DNA of 64,000 nt, taken from contig SZWC01008622.1 in assembly GCA_023375785.1 (NCBI GenBank), positions 30,546 through 94,545 of the forward strand, in the 5' to 3' direction. Made by a program: the position numbers and the translations under genes. Positions 1 through 12,425 of the stretch are shown one piece after another. The notes below the pieces were generated by a model. It was not told the origin of the DNA. It did no database searches and saw only the letters and a program-made list of their open reading frames with translations. The DNA comes from Penium margaritaceum (taxonomy: Eukaryota; Streptophyta; Zygnematophyceae; Desmidiales; Peniaceae). The first letter of the stretch is position 1. Each line of letters starts with the position of its first letter.

Positions 1-1223
1 CCGATCCCAGTCCCGATCCTAGTCTCGATCCCAGTCCCGATCCCAGTCCCAATCCCAGTCCCGATCCAAGCCCTGATCCCAGCCCCGATCCCAGCCCCGA
101 TCCTAGCCTCGATACCAGCCCCGATCCTAGCCCGATCCCAATCTTGATCCCAATCCCGATCCAAGTCCCGATCCCAGTCCTGCTCCCAGTCCTGAGCCCA
201 GTCCCGATCCCATTCCTGATCCCAGTCCCGATCCTTGTCCCGATCACAGTCCCGATCCTTGTCCAGATCTCAGCCCTGGTCCTAGTCCCAATCCCAGTCC
301 CGATCCAAGTCCCAATCCCAGTCCCGATCCAAGTCCCGGTCCAAGTCCCGATCCTAGCCGTGATCAAAGTCCCGATTCCAGTCCGGATCCCAGTCCCCAT
401 CCCAGTCCTGATCCTAGTCCTGATCCTAATCACGATCACAGTCCCGATGCCAGTCCCGATCCCAGTCCCGATCCCAGTCGTGATCCTAGTCCCGACCATA
501 GTGTGGATCCCAGTCCCGATCCCAGTCCCGATCCCGGTCCCGATCCCAGTCCCGATACCAATCCTGATCCCAGTCCCGGTCCCTGTCCCAGTCCTAGTCC
601 CAGTCACGGTCCCATTCCCAGTCCCAGTCCAAGTCGCAGTCCCAGCCATCGTCCCAGTTGCAGTCCCATTCCCACTCCCAGTCACAGTCCCAGTCCGAGT
701 CACAGTCCCAGTCCCAGTCCTACTCCCACTCTCAGTCCCGGTCCCGGTCCCGATCCCAGTCCCTATCCTAGTCCCGATCATAGTCGCGATCACAGTCCCG
801 ATCCCAGTCTCGATCCCAGTCCCGATCCTATTCCCGATCAAACTCTCGGTCCCAGTCCCAAGCCCAGTCCCGGTCCAAGTCTCGGTCTCAGTCCCAGTCC
901 CACTCGCGGTCCCAGTCCTGATCCCAGTCACGATCCCTGTCCCGATCCCAGTCTCTATCCCAGTCTCGATCCACGTCTTGATCACAGTCCCGATCCCAGT
1001 CTCGATCCCAATCCCCATCCTAGTTGTGATCCTAGTCCCAGTCCCATTCCTGATCGCAGTCTGGATCCGTGTCCCGATCCTAGTCCTGGTCCCAGTCTCC
1101 ATCCCGGTCCCGATCCCAGCCTCGATCCTAGTCCTGATCCCGGTCCCTATCCCAGTCCCGATTCCTTTCCCGATTCCAGTCCCCATCCCAGTCCTAATAC
1201 TTGTCCAGATCAAAGCCCAGATC
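1..1223. repeat. 12-bp tandem repeat array (GATCCCAGTCCC)
   Basis: This stretch is a degenerate tandem array with consensus GATCCCAGTCCC, itself close to a doubled 6-mer. Around 585-760 it collapses to a simpler CAGTCC-type repeat. It runs off the left edge of the window, so its true length is unknown. The unit is a multiple of three and its consensus has no stop, so long frames coding IPVP-like or DPSP-like periodic peptides are open. No signal peptide, domain or composition change suggests a protein, so I read them as artefacts. The array stops abruptly near 1224, where the 21-bp satellite starts. Confidence 0.9.
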
Positions 1224-1629
1224 AACTAGAGCGTCACACTTTGGCACTAGAGCTTCACACTTTGGCACTAGAGCATCACAAGTTGGCACTAGAGCTTCAC
1301 ACGTTGGTCCTAGAGATTCACGCTTTGGCACTCGAGCGTCACACTCTTGAAATAGAGCATCACACTTTGGCACTAGAGCGTCACACTTTGGCACTAGAGT
1401 GTCACACTTTGGAACTAGAGTGACACACTTTGGCACTAGAGCGACACACTTTGGCACTAGAGCGTCACACTTTGGCACTAGAGCGTCACACTTTGAAACT
1501 AGAGCGTCACACTTTGGCACTGGAGTGTCACACATTGGCACTAGAGCGTCACACTTTGGCACTAGAGCGTCACACTTTGGCACTAAAGCTTCACACTTTG
1601 GCACTAGAGCGTCACACATTGGCACTAGA

Positions 1630-1881
1630 GCGTCACACTTTGGCACTAGAGCTTCACACTTTGGCACTATAGCATCACACGTTGGGACTAGAGCATCACA
1701 CTTTTGCACTAGATTGTCACACGTTGATACTACAGCTTCACACTTTGGCACTAGAGCGTCACACTTTGGCACTAGAGCTTCACACTTTGGCACTATAGCA
1801 TCACACGTTGGGACTAGAGCATCACACTTTTGCACTAGATTGTCACACGTTGATACTACAGCTTCACACTTTGGCACTATA
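1630..1881 (+). repeat. 126-bp segmental duplication within the satellite
   Basis: Two adjacent 126-bp blocks (6 x 21) share the same rare monomer variants, including ACGTTGGGACTAGAG, TTTTGCACTAGATTG and GTTGATACTACAG. They are seen first near 1651-1740 and again near 1777-1866. The shared private variants show duplication of a block of six monomers, not independent mutation. Confidence 0.85.
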
Positions 1882-2320
1882 GCGTCACACTTTGGCACTA
1901 GAGTGTCACACTTTGGCACTAGAGCATCACAATTTGGCAGTAGAGCTTCAAACTTTCGCACTAGAGTGTCACACTTTGGAACTATAGCTTCACGTTTTGG
2001 CACTAGAGCGTCACACTTTGGCACTAGAGCGTCACACTTTGGAACTGGAGCGACACACTTTGGCACTAGAGTCACACTTTGGCACAAGAGAATCACACTT
2101 TGGCACTAGGACTTCACACATTGGCACTACAGCATCACACTTTGACACTAGAGCGTCATGCTTTGGCACTAGAGCGACACACTGTGACACTAGAGTATCG
2201 CATTTATGCACTAGAGCGTCACACTTTGGCACTAGAGCGTCACACTTTGGAACTAGAGTGACACACTTTGGCACTAGAGCAACACACTGTGGCACTATAG
2301 CGTCACACTTTGGCACTAGA

Positions 2321-2574
2321 GCGTTTTGACTTTGGCACTAGAGCGTCACACTTTGGCACTAGAGCATCACACTTTGGCACTAGAGCGTCACACTTTGGCA
2401 CTAGAGCTTCACACTTTGGCACTATAGCGTCACACTTTGGCACTAGAGCGTTTTGACTTTGGCACTAGAGCGTCACACTTTGGCACTAGAGCATCACACT
2501 TTGGCACTAGAGCGTCACACTTTGGCACTAGAGCTTCACACTTTAGCACTTGAGCTTCATACTTTGGCACTAGA
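2321..2574 (+). repeat. 127-bp tandem duplication within the satellite
   Basis: The unusual monomer beginning GCGTTTTGACTTTGGC, which is one base longer than normal (22 bp), occurs at 2321 and at 2448. It is followed by the same ordered series of five normal monomers. The 127-bp offset equals 22 + 5 x 21, so the block with its one-base insertion was duplicated as a unit. Confidence 0.85.
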
Positions 2575-4338
2575 GCTTCACACTTAGGCACTAGAGCGTC
2601 ACACTTGGGCACTAGAGCATCACACTTTGGCACTAGAGCATCACACTCTGGCAATACAGTGTCACACTATGTCACTAGAGCGTCACACTTTGGCAACAAA
2701 GCGTCACACTTTGGAACTAGAGCGACACACCTTGGCACTAGAGACACACACTTTGGCACTAGAGCGTCACACTTTGGCACTAGAGCGTCACACTTTGGCA
2801 TTGGGGCGTCACAAATTAGCACAAGAGCGTCACACTTTGTCACAAGAGCTTCACACTTTGGCACAAGAGCTTCACACTTTGGCAATAGAGCGTTACACTT
2901 TGGCACAAGAATGTCACACTGTGGCACTAGAGCTTGACACTTTGGCATTATAGCTTCATACTTTGGCACTAGAGCGTCACAACTTGGCACTATAGCGTCA
3001 CACTTTGGCAATAGAGCTTCACACTTTGGCACTAGAGCATCACACTTTGGCACTAGAACTTCAAACGTTGGCACTAGAGCGTCACACTCTGGCACTAGAG
3101 CCTCACACTTTGGCACTAGAGCGTCACAATTTGGCACTAGAGCGTCACACTTTGGAACTAGAGCAACACACGTTGGCACTAGAGCATCACACATTGGTAC
3201 TAGAGCGTGACACATTGGCACTAGAGCACCACACTGTGGCACTAGAGCATCACACTTTGGCACTAGAGCTCCACACTTTGGCACTAGAGCGTCAGAATTT
3301 GGCACTAGAGCATCACACTATGGCAATAGAGGGTCACACTTTGGCACTAGCAAGTCACACTTTAGCACTAGAATGTCATACTTTTGCACTAGAGCGTCTC
3401 ATTTTGGCACTAGAGCTTCACACTTTGGCACTAGAGCGTCACAGATTGGCACTAGAGCATCATACTTTGGCACTAGAGCATCACGCTTTGGAACTAGAGC
3501 GACACACTTTGGAATTAGAGCGACACGCTTTGGCACTAGAGCATCACTCTTTGGCACTAGAGCGTCACACTTTGGCACTAGAGCGTCACACTTTGACACT
3601 AGAGCTTCACACATTGGCACTAGAGCTTCACACATTGGCACTAGAGCGTCATTCTTTGGCACTAGAGCGTCAAGCTTTGGCACTAGAGCGTCACACCTTG
3701 ACACTAGAGATTCACACTTTGGCACTAAAGCGTCACACTTTGGTACTAGAGCTTCACACGTTGGCACTAGAGAATCACACTTTGGCACTAGAGCATCACA
3801 CTTTGGAACTAGAGCGATACACTTTGGTACTAGAGCACCACACTATGGCACTAGAGCGTCACACTTTGGCACTAGAGTGTTACACTTTGGCACTAGAGCG
3901 TCACAATTTGGCACTAGAGCGTCACACTTTGGTACTAGAGCGTCACACTTTGGCACTAGAGCATCACACTTTGGCACAAGAGCTTCACACTCTGGCACAA
4001 GAGCGTCACAATTTGGCACTAGAGCATCACACTTTGGCAGTAGAGCTTCACACATTGGCACTACAGTGTCACACTTTGGCACTAGAGCGTCACACTCTGG
4101 CACTAGAGCTTCACACATTGGCACTATAGTGTCACACTTTGGCACTAGAGCATCACACTTTGGAACTAGAGCATCACACTATGGCACTAGAGGATCACAC
4201 TTTGGCACTAGGGAGTCACACTTTGGCACTATAATGTCATACTTTGGCACTAGAGCGTCTCACTTTGGCACTAGAGCTTCACACTTTGGCACTAGAGTGT
4301 CACACATTGGCACTAGAGCATCATACTTTGCTACTAGA

Positions 4339-4674
4339 GCGTCACACGTTGGCACTAGAGCGTCACACTTTGGCACTAGAGATCCACACTCTTGCATTGG
4401 AGCGTCATGCTTTGGCACAATAGCTTCATACTTTGGCACTAGAACATCACACTTTGGCACTAGAGCGTCACACTTTGGAATTAGAGCGACACACTTTGGC
4501 ACTAGAGCGTCACACGTTGGCACAAGAGCGTCACACTTTGGCACTAGAGATCCACACTCTTGCATTGGAGCATCATGCTTTGGCACAATAGCTTCATACT
4601 TTGGCACTAGAGCATCACACTTTGGCACTAGAGCATCACACTTTGGCACTAGGGCTTCACACTTTAGCACTAGA
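4339..4674 (+). repeat. 168-bp segmental duplication within the satellite
   Basis: Two successive 168-bp blocks (8 x 21) share the rare series GATCCACACTCTTGCATTGG at 4381 and 4549, then a CATGCTTTGGCACAATAGC variant. The identical order of private variants marks a recent in-register duplication. Confidence 0.85.
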
Positions 4675-7600
4675 GCGTCACACTTTGACACTAGAGCGTC
4701 ATACTGTGGCACTAGAGCGACACACTGTGGCACTAGAGCATCACAGTTTGGCACTAGAGCGTCACACTTTGGCACTATAGCGTCACACTTTGGAACTAGA
4801 GTGACACACTTTGGCACTAGAGCGACATACTGTGGCACTAGAGCGTCACACTTTGGCACTAGAGCGTCACACTTTGGCACTAGAGCGTCACACTTTGGCA
4901 CTAGAGCGACATACTGTGGCACTAGAGCGTCACACTTTGGCACTAGAGCGTCACACTTTGGCACTAGAGCGTCACACTTTGGCACTCGAGCGTCACACGT
5001 TGGCACTAGAGCATCACACTTTGGCACTAGAGCGTCACACTTAGGCACTAGAGCGTCACACTTTGGCACTAGAGCTTCACACTTCGGCACTAGAGCATCA
5101 CCCTTTGGCACTAGAGCGTCACACTTTGGCACTAGAGCTTCATACTTTGGCACTAGAGCTTCACACTTAGGCACTAGAGCGTCACACTCTGGCAATATAG
5201 CGTCACACTTTGGAACTAGAGATCACACTTTGGCACTAGAGCGTCATAGTTTGGAACTTGAGCGACACACTTTGGCACTAGAGCCACACACTTTGGCACT
5301 AGAGCGTCACACTTTGGCACTATAGCGTCACATTTTGGCACTAGAACGTCACACTTTGGCACTAGGGCGTCACAATTTGGCACTAGAGCATCACACTTTG
5401 TCACAAGAGCGTCACAATTTGGCACTTAAGCTTCACACTTTAACACTTGAGCGTCACACTTTGGCACTATAGCTTCCCACTTTGGCACTAGAGCGTCACA
5501 CTTTGGCACTATAGCATCACACTTTGGTAATAGAGCTTCACACTTTGGCACTAGAGCAACACACTTTGGCACTAGAGCTTCAAACGTTGGCACTAGAGCG
5601 TCACGCGTTGGCACTAGAGCTTCATAGTTATTCACTAGAGCGACACACTTTGGCACTAGATCGTCACACTTTGGCACTAGAGCGTCACACTTTGGAACTA
5701 GAGCGTCACACTTTGGTACTAAAGTGTCACACTTTGGCACTAGAGCGTCACACTCTGGCACTAGAGCGGCACATTTTGGCACTAGAGCTTCACACTTTTG
5801 CACTAGAGCGTCACACTTTGGCACTAGAGCGTCACACTTTGGCACTAGAGCTTCACACTTTGGCACTATAGCGTCACACTTTGGCACTAGAGCGTCACAC
5901 TCTGGCACTAGAGCGGCACACTTTGGCACTAGAGCGTCACACTTTGGCACTAGAGCGTCACACTCTGGCACTAGAGCGGCACATTTTGGCACTAGAGCTT
6001 CACACTTTTGCACTAGAGCGTCACACTTTGGCACTAGAGCGTCACACTTTGGCACTAGAGCTTCACACTTTGGCACTATAGCGTCACACTTTGGCACTAG
6101 AGCGTCACACTTTTGCACTAGATTGTCACAGGCTGGTACTATTGCTTCACACCTTGGCACTATAGCGTCACACTTTGGCACTAGAGCTAACACTTTGGCA
6201 CTAGAGCATCACACTTTGGTAGTAGAGCTTCAAACTTTCGGACTAGAGCATCACACTTTGGCACTAGAGCTTCACGTTTTGGCACTAGAGCGTCACACTT
6301 TGGCACTAGAGCATCACACTTTGGAACTGGAGCGACACACTTTGGCACTAGTGCATCACACTTTGGCACTGGAGCGTCATCCTTTGGCACTAGAGCACCA
6401 CACATTTGCACTAGAGCATCACACTTAAGCACTATAGCTCTACACTTTTGCACTAGAGTGTCACACTTTAGCACTAGAGCGTCACACTATGGCACTAGAG
6501 CTTCACACGTTGGCACTAGAGCGTCACACCTTGGCACTAGAGCATCAAACTTTGACACTAGAGCTTTACACTTTGGCACTAGAGAATCACACTTTGGTTC
6601 TAGAGCTTTACACTTTGGCACTGGAGCGTCACACTTTGGTACTAGAGCGTCACACTTTGGCACTCCAGCGTCACACTTTGGCACTAGAGATTCAAAATTC
6701 GGAACTAGAGCTTCACACTTTGGCACTAGAGCGTCACACTTAAGCACGAGAGCTTTACACTTTGGCACTGGAGCGTCACACTTTGGCACTAGAGCGTCAC
6801 ACTTTGGCAGTCCAGCGTCACACTTTGGCACTAGAGATTCAAACTTCGGAACTAGAGCTTCACACTTTGGCACTAGAGCGTCACACTTAAGCACTAGAGC
6901 TTCACACGTTGGCACTAGAGCATCACACCTTGGCACTAGAGCATCACACGTTGACACTAGAGCTTTACACTTTGGCATTAGAGAATCACACTTTGGTACT
7001 AGAGCTTTACACTTTGGCACTGGAGCGTCACACTTTGGCACTCGAGCGTCACACTTTGGCACTCCAGCGTCACACTTTGGCACTAGAGATTCAAACTTTG
7101 GAGCTAGAGCTTCACACTTTGGTACTAGAGCGTCACACTGTGGCACGAGAGCTTCACACTTTGGCACTAGAGCATCACACTTTGGCACTAGAGCGTCACA
7201 CGTCGGCACTATAGCATCACACTTTGGCACTAGAGTGTCACCCTTTGGCACTAGAGTGCCACACTTTGGCACTAGAGCATTGCTTTGGCACTAGAGCGTC
7301 ACACTTTGGCCCTAAAGCATCACACTTTGGCACTTGGCATCATGCTGGCACTATAGAGTCACACTTCGGCACTAGAGCGTCAAACTTTGGCACTAGAGCA
7401 TCACACTTTGGCACTAGAGAAGCACACTTTGACAATAGAGCTTCAAACTTTGGCACTACAGCTTCACACTTTGGCACAAGAGTGTCATACTTTGGTACTA
7501 GAGTGTCAAACTTTGGCACTAGAGCATCACACGTTGGCACTCAAACGTCACACTTTGGCACTAGAGTGCCACACTTTGGCACGAGAGCGTCACCCTTTGG

Positions 7601-7906
7601 CACTAGAGCAGCACACATTGTCACTTGAGCGCCACACGTTGGCACTAGAGCATCACACTTTGGCACTAGAGCATCACACTTCGGCACTAGAGCGTCACAC
7701 TTTGGCACTAGAGTGTCACAATTTGGCACTTGAGCGTCACACTTTGGCACTATATGACACACTTTGGCACTTGAGCGCCACATTTGGCACTAGAGTGTCA
7801 CACGTTGGCACTATAGCTTCACACTTTGGCACTAGAGCATCACACTTTGGCACTAGAGCGCCATACTTTGGCACTAGAGTGTCAGACTTTGTCACTAGAG
7901 CATCAC

Positions 7907-7911
7907 ACTTT
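7907..7911 (+). other. Target-site duplication, left copy (ACTTT)
   Basis: The five bases ACTTT before the element at 7912 are repeated directly after its other end at 11876-11880. Removing the element and one copy restores a normal 21-bp satellite monomer. Confidence 0.85.
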
Positions 7912-9047
7912 TGACAGAAAACTGCAAGGAGCTGATGCAGGGGAAATGGGTGCGATACAAGGCGCGGGCGAGCCGCAAGCCGTGCCGCAGCGTCGAGGTG
8001 CGGGCTGAGCCTGCTTGACAGTGCCGCAACGACCACGTGATGAGCACGAAGGTTTGGACAGCATTTAATGGCAGTCAAGCGGAATATTTGAGGAGTACGA
8101 GCGGAAGATAACGGATGATGAAGCGAAGAGTGGAACTGGACGCAGCACTTGCGGTGCAGGCGTGAATGGAAGGAGGACCCCAACAACCGAGGCGCACGAA
8201 GTGATCTGCGGCCCCGAGGTGCGAGTGGGATCGATCCTGCAAACAAGAGAAGTGGTTGCAGTGCTGGGACGCACGGGCACTGAATGTGAAAGCTCACGCT
8301 GACTGCAAAGAGTGGACGCAGTGAGAGTGCGGGACACTGTCAAGCCTCACGGGCGTTGAGCAGGCAAATAGATCCTGGGTGCAGCCACAGCTGGCGGGCA
8401 CAAGTGTTGTACGTGAGTGACCAATGAAGGAGGAGGAGAAGGTACATGAGGAAGGATTTGGCAAGGATTGGAGGTGGGTCATGGGACCGAGCCAGAGTGG
8501 GGGCAGGGCTAAGCCCGGTCCGAGCAAGGAGGAACAAACTTATTGACCGATGAAACTGGTAAACAGTACATAGAACTAGTGACACATGAAGTAGTAAGTT
8601 ATAGTCCTAGCCCACGGAGCAAGAATGCTCTCCTATGGTGGTCGATGTGTTGTACGTAGCCTCAGCCGCCGTGCTACAGCTACTACTGCTGACGTGTGCA
8701 GGTGTGGTGCGTCTTTGTCCCTGATGGCAGGAGTTTGGCCCGTTGTATTCTTGTGGGGATGGAGGCGCGAGGACGTTGGCCGGTTGGAGAGGATGTTGCC
8801 GCCAATATTGTTGGTTCGGCAGGCGGGAGCCACGTCAGGAATCCGTCTTCCCGTTTGGTGACCGTCGGCACCGTTGCCCGTTGATCGATACTGGTATTCC
8901 GAGGGAGGTGAGATGAACCCTCTCTGTCGGGAATACTTAGGATATATCAGATCTTGGTGTTCGGTAGAATGGGGGGTATTATGGAATATTGTCGGAGGTG
9001 GGGTATTTTTTCGGTGTGCCTTGTGGTTCGTGGTATCTTTTCTGACA
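7912..9047 (-). repeat. 3' LTR of the family 1 element
   Basis: A direct repeat of 10740-11875 with the same length of 1,136 bp. In element orientation it begins TGTCAGAAAA and ends TTTTCTGTCA, giving 10-bp inverted ends and the usual TG...CA. Short open frames here are not supported as genes. Confidence 0.9.
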
Positions 9048-10739
9048 GCCGCCCCCGCGACCACAAGGCTTTGAAGGTTCATCAGGTGTTGATGGGACTT
9101 CTTGTAGGAACTGGCACAGAGGTAGATTGTTGAATTGTGGTACAGTTTTGCTTCAGTATGAAGTTGTGGGGAGAGAAGTTGTGATCCCATGGTGCGAGGG
9201 TGGAGTGATTGGCTAGTTCCTCGGGATGAGGTGCAGACGAGGGTGCTGGCGAGGTCTTGACGGATGCAGATGTGATAGAATAGGTGTATCGAGTTTCTTT
9301 TCCTTTGTTGTAGAGCAACCATGAGTGGGACGAATGGCACTACAACTTGGCAAGTAGGATGAACAGGCCTGGTGCAGCACTGGATGTGCAGATGGATGTG
9401 AGGGTGTCGAGCGTTGTTAAGGGGAGCGGACTCGAGGTTGTTAAAGGCGGAAGTTGGCTGAATGACTGCGGGTTGGAGGATGAGAGAGGAGGGCAGGATT
9501 CCAGGAGGTCATGTTGTCGTAAGGGGGAAGAGTCAGGTGACGACAATGCAGTAAGGGTTGCGTCTGTTGGAAGGTTTGTTGTTGCTGCTACGGTTGGAGT
9601 GTTTGTGTTATTTTTCGACTGGGATGGTGGAGATAGGCAGGCCGATCTGAGTGCTGTGGTCGCTTTGTGACTTGGGATGGCTGGAAGTGCAGTAAGGTCG
9701 ACAATTGATGCTGGTCGGGGCACTGAAGAGGAACGAGCTGCAGAGTGTGTAGGGAGGAGGGCTTGCTCAGGGGTGGTATTGATGGCACGTGGTGGGTTTG
9801 TTGAGGATGAGGTTGCTTCTGCTGTTGATGTTGGATCAGCTATCTAAGGCTCTAGAGAGTGTGTTGAAGAGCTGATTTGCTTGGCGGTGGACGAATTTGG
9901 TTTGGGATCTTCAGTGGTTGCTGAAACTGGAGTTGGAGTCTCAGAGACACTGTAGCGGTCGATCACTCAAGATATGATGCTGAGATGTAAGAGTACTTGT
10001 TCTTGTGCAGGCGTGGGAGGTGGAAGTGGTGGGGAAGAGAAGATCTTTTTATTGTAGAAGTTATCCATCCATCTTGCGACAGCTGTAGGGTCAAGGCTGA
10101 TGGAGTTCATGATGGGTTAGTCAGCACGTACAGTCATAGAAATGGTAAGCAGTCCTTTTGCGTAGAGGCTGGGTAGGTTTTGAAGGATGCAGAGGCAGTA
10201 CAGCTGCGGCCACAGGTGGAGCTGAAGTCTTTTGTCGACGCGCGGTCCGACTGATGGCAAAACGTTGTTGTTGTAGTATGTCGAATCAGGTGACCATAGT
10301 TCTTGGAGGAAGAGCACTATAGTCAATGAAATGGAGCTGAATGGAGAGCGGTACCAGAATTGACGCAATCTGTGGTGTCCACTCAAGGAGGACGCTGCCA
10401 CCATCGCGTTCAGGAGTATACTGCCACGGTATTACTCTTGAATCCTGTTGCACTCAATGAAGAAGATATGCTGCTGTTGTTGTGATGTTGCTGGAGGATG
10501 GAGAAGAGAAACCATACATAAACGTGATGTTGATCGATGAAAGAACTTGGACTGAATGCTGTTGGAAGGAGGGCGTATCCTTTGAGCTGAGTATGACTTC
10601 ATGAGTGGGCGGATAGAACTGGGCGCGGCGGCAAGGTGCGAGCGCGATGAGGGCATGTGTTTTATGTGATGTCAGTGGAGGCAGGACCAGGACGCCGCGT
10701 TGATTGCCAGGCCGACGAGGCGAACTCGCTATGATACCA
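9048..10739 (-). pseudogene. Interior of family 1 element with possible gag-like remnant
   Basis: This 1.7-kb interior lies between the two LTRs. On the minus strand, pieces near 10117-10404 contain a hydrophobic and aromatic stretch (for example LHLWPQLYCL), and pieces near 9340-9723 are rich in Ser, Thr and Pro. That order could be a gag core followed by a low-complexity tail, but no zinc knuckle or other diagnostic motif is visible. I see no protease, integrase, reverse transcriptase or RNase H. It is a fossil broken in several places, and the gag reading is inference only. Confidence 0.4.
10728..10739 (-). other. Primer binding site, tRNA-iMet type
   Basis: On the minus strand this reads TGGTATCATAGC, directly after the 5' LTR end. 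It differs at one position from TGGTATCAGAGC, the usual initiator-methionine primer site of plant LTR elements. It sets the element's orientation. Confidence 0.85.
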
Positions 10740-11875
10740 TGACAGAAAACTGCAAGGAGCTGATGCAAGCGAAATGGGTGTGATACAAGGTGCGGGCGAG
10801 CCGCAAGCCGTGCCGCAGCGTCGAGGCGTGGGCTGAGCCTGCTTGACAGTGCCGCAGTGACCACGTGATGAGCACAAAGGTTTGGACAGCAGTTGATGGC
10901 AGTCAAGCGGAAGATATGAGGAGTACGAGCGGAAGGTAACGGATGATGAAGCGAAGAGTGGAACTGGACGCAGCACTAGCGGTGTGGGCGTGAATGGAAG
11001 GATGACCCCAAAAACCGAGGCGCACGCAGTGATCTGCGGCGCCGAGGTGCGAGTGGGATTGATCATGCAAACAAGAGAAGTGGGTGCAGTGCTGGGACGC
11101 ACGGGTACTGAGAGTGAAAGCTCACAGTGACTGCAAAGAGTGGACGCAGCGAGAGTGCGGGACATCGTCACGTCTCACGGGCGTTGAGCAGGCAAAGAGA
11201 TTTTGGGTGCAGCCACAGCTGGCGGGCACAAGTCTTGTACATTAGTGACCAATGAAGGAGGAGGAGAAGGTACACAAGGAAGGATTTGGCAAGGACTGGA
11301 GTCGGGTCATGGGACCGAGCCAGAGTGAGGGCAGGGCAAAGCCCGGGCCGAGCAAGGAGGAACAATTTGATTGACTGATGAAACTGGTAAACAGTACATA
11401 TAACTAGTGACACATGAAGTAGTAAGTTCTAGTCCTAGCCCACGGAACAAGAACGCTCTCCTATGGTGGTCGATGTGTTGTACGTAGCCTCAGCCGCCGT
11501 GCTGCTGCTACTGCTGCTGCTGTGTGCAGGTGCGGTGCGTCTTTGTCCCTGGTGGCGGGAGTTTGGCTCGTTGTCTTCGTGTGGGGATGGAGGTGCGAGG
11601 ACGTTGGCCGGTTGGAGAGGATGTTGCCGGCCATATTGTTGGTTCGGCAGGCGGGAGCCACGTCAGGAATCCGCCTTCCCGTTTGGTGACCGTCGGCGCC
11701 ATTGCCCGTTGATCAATACTGCTATTCCGAGGGAGGTGAGATGAACCCTCTCTGTCAGGAATAATCAGGATGTATCAGATCTTGGTGTTCGTCAGAATGA
11801 GGGGTATTGTGGAATATTGTCGGAGGTGGGGTATTTCGTCGATGTGCCTTGTGGTTCGTGGTATATTTTCTGACA
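10740..11875 (-). repeat. 5' LTR of the family 1 element
   Basis: A 1,136-bp LTR, the partner of 7912-9047. It abuts the primer site at 10739 on one side and the ACTTT duplication at 11876-11880 on the other. Equal length with its partner shows no net indel between the two since insertion. Confidence 0.9.
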
Positions 11876-11972
11876 ACTTTGGCACTAGAGCATCACACTT
11901 TGGCAAGAGAGCATCACACTTTAGCACTATAGCGTCACTATTTTGTACTAGAATACCACTCTTTGGTAATAG
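11876..11972 (+). repeat. 21-bp satellite, short block 2
   Basis: Fewer than five monomers, more diverged than average, between the end of the family 1 element and the family 2 remnant. The first five bases are the right-hand ACTTT target duplication. The junction with non-satellite DNA is near 11972. Confidence 0.85.
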
Positions 11973-12001
11973 TGAAGGGAAACTGCTGCTCCAGTGTTGG
12001 C

Positions 12002-12417
12002 TAAGGGTGATACCGAGTCCAAAATCCCGAGTCTAGCTTTGAACTCCGACTTGCGAGTCCGAGTCCAATATTGGACTTGGACTTGCGAGTCCGAGTCCAG
12101 GACTCGCGAGTCCAGTGGGACATGGACTCGCGAGTCTTAGACTACAACACAGCAATCGTGGAGCATTTGCCTCCTTTGATCCATGCATGAATTTGTTTGC
12201 CATGTTTCAAACATTTATGTCCTGTTCTAGGTCATTTTGCCTCATAACTCGATGCCATCTATTGCGTTTGTGGACATTTCTAGATCATCATGGACTCAAG
12301 ACCAGACTTGCGAGTCCGAGTCCAGGCTCAATGACAGACTCGGACTCGCGAGTCCGAGTCTGGACTCGGAATCCCGAGTCTGTCAAGCCGAGTCTCCTGG
12401 ACTTTGTATCACCCTTA
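12002..12417. mobile_element. hAT-type MITE, copy 1 (416 bp)
   Basis: Terminal inverted repeats TAAGGGTGATAC and GTATCACCCTTA bound a 416-bp element with no coding capacity. Flanking octamers GTGTTGGC (11994-12001) and GTGTTATC (12418-12425) match at 6 of 8 positions, fitting the 8-bp target duplication of hAT transposons. The ends carry repeated GGACTCGCGAGTCC-like motifs in both orientations, as expected of subterminal transposase-binding repeats. The central part, about 12150-12290, is unique sequence shared in inverted orientation with the copy at 27083-27501. Confidence 0.85.
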
Positions 12418-12425
12418 GTGTTATC

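Larger units (their letters stand above)
1224..7911 (+). repeat. 21-bp satellite array, block 1
   Basis: Head-to-tail 21-bp monomers with core CACTTTGGCACTAGAGCGT, followed by CA. Monomers vary mostly at the GCG triplet (GCG, GCA, GCT, GTG) and by scattered substitutions. Indels are rare, so the 21-bp register holds for kilobases. Three frames (ASHFGTR and ERHTLAL on plus, CDALVPK on minus) have no stop in the consensus, which produces long overlapping open frames on both strands. I regard none of them as genes. Local in-register duplications occur, for example around 1630, 2321, 4339 and 5720-6100. Confidence 0.95.
7912..11875 (-). mobile_element. LTR retrotransposon family 1, non-autonomous fossil with both LTRs
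   Basis: A 3,964-bp element on the minus strand, bounded by two direct repeats of 1,136 bp each that run TGTCAGAAAA to TTTTCTGTCA. An initiator-methionine primer site lies against the 5' LTR, and a G-rich stretch lies upstream of the 3' LTR. A 5-bp duplication (ACTTT) flanks the whole. The interior is only 1.7 kb and shows no recognisable pol domains; one part could be gag-like. By eye the LTRs differ at roughly 7-8% over their first 250 bases, many differences being CpG-type transitions, so the insertion is old. The ends look whole, while the interior is broken by several interruptions. Superfamily is not resolved. Confidence 0.88.

Noticed and set aside
144-1423. Open frames coding IPVP- and DPSP-type repeat proteins (collagen- or extensin-like look)
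   Set aside because: They arise from the 12-bp repeat, which is stop-free in its consensus; several frames are open at once and no signal peptide or unique domain is present.
8625-8884. Small open frames within 7912-9047 and their near-copies at 11461-11712
   Set aside because: Both sets lie inside the paired LTRs; the duplication is the LTR, and the frames show no conserved coding pattern.
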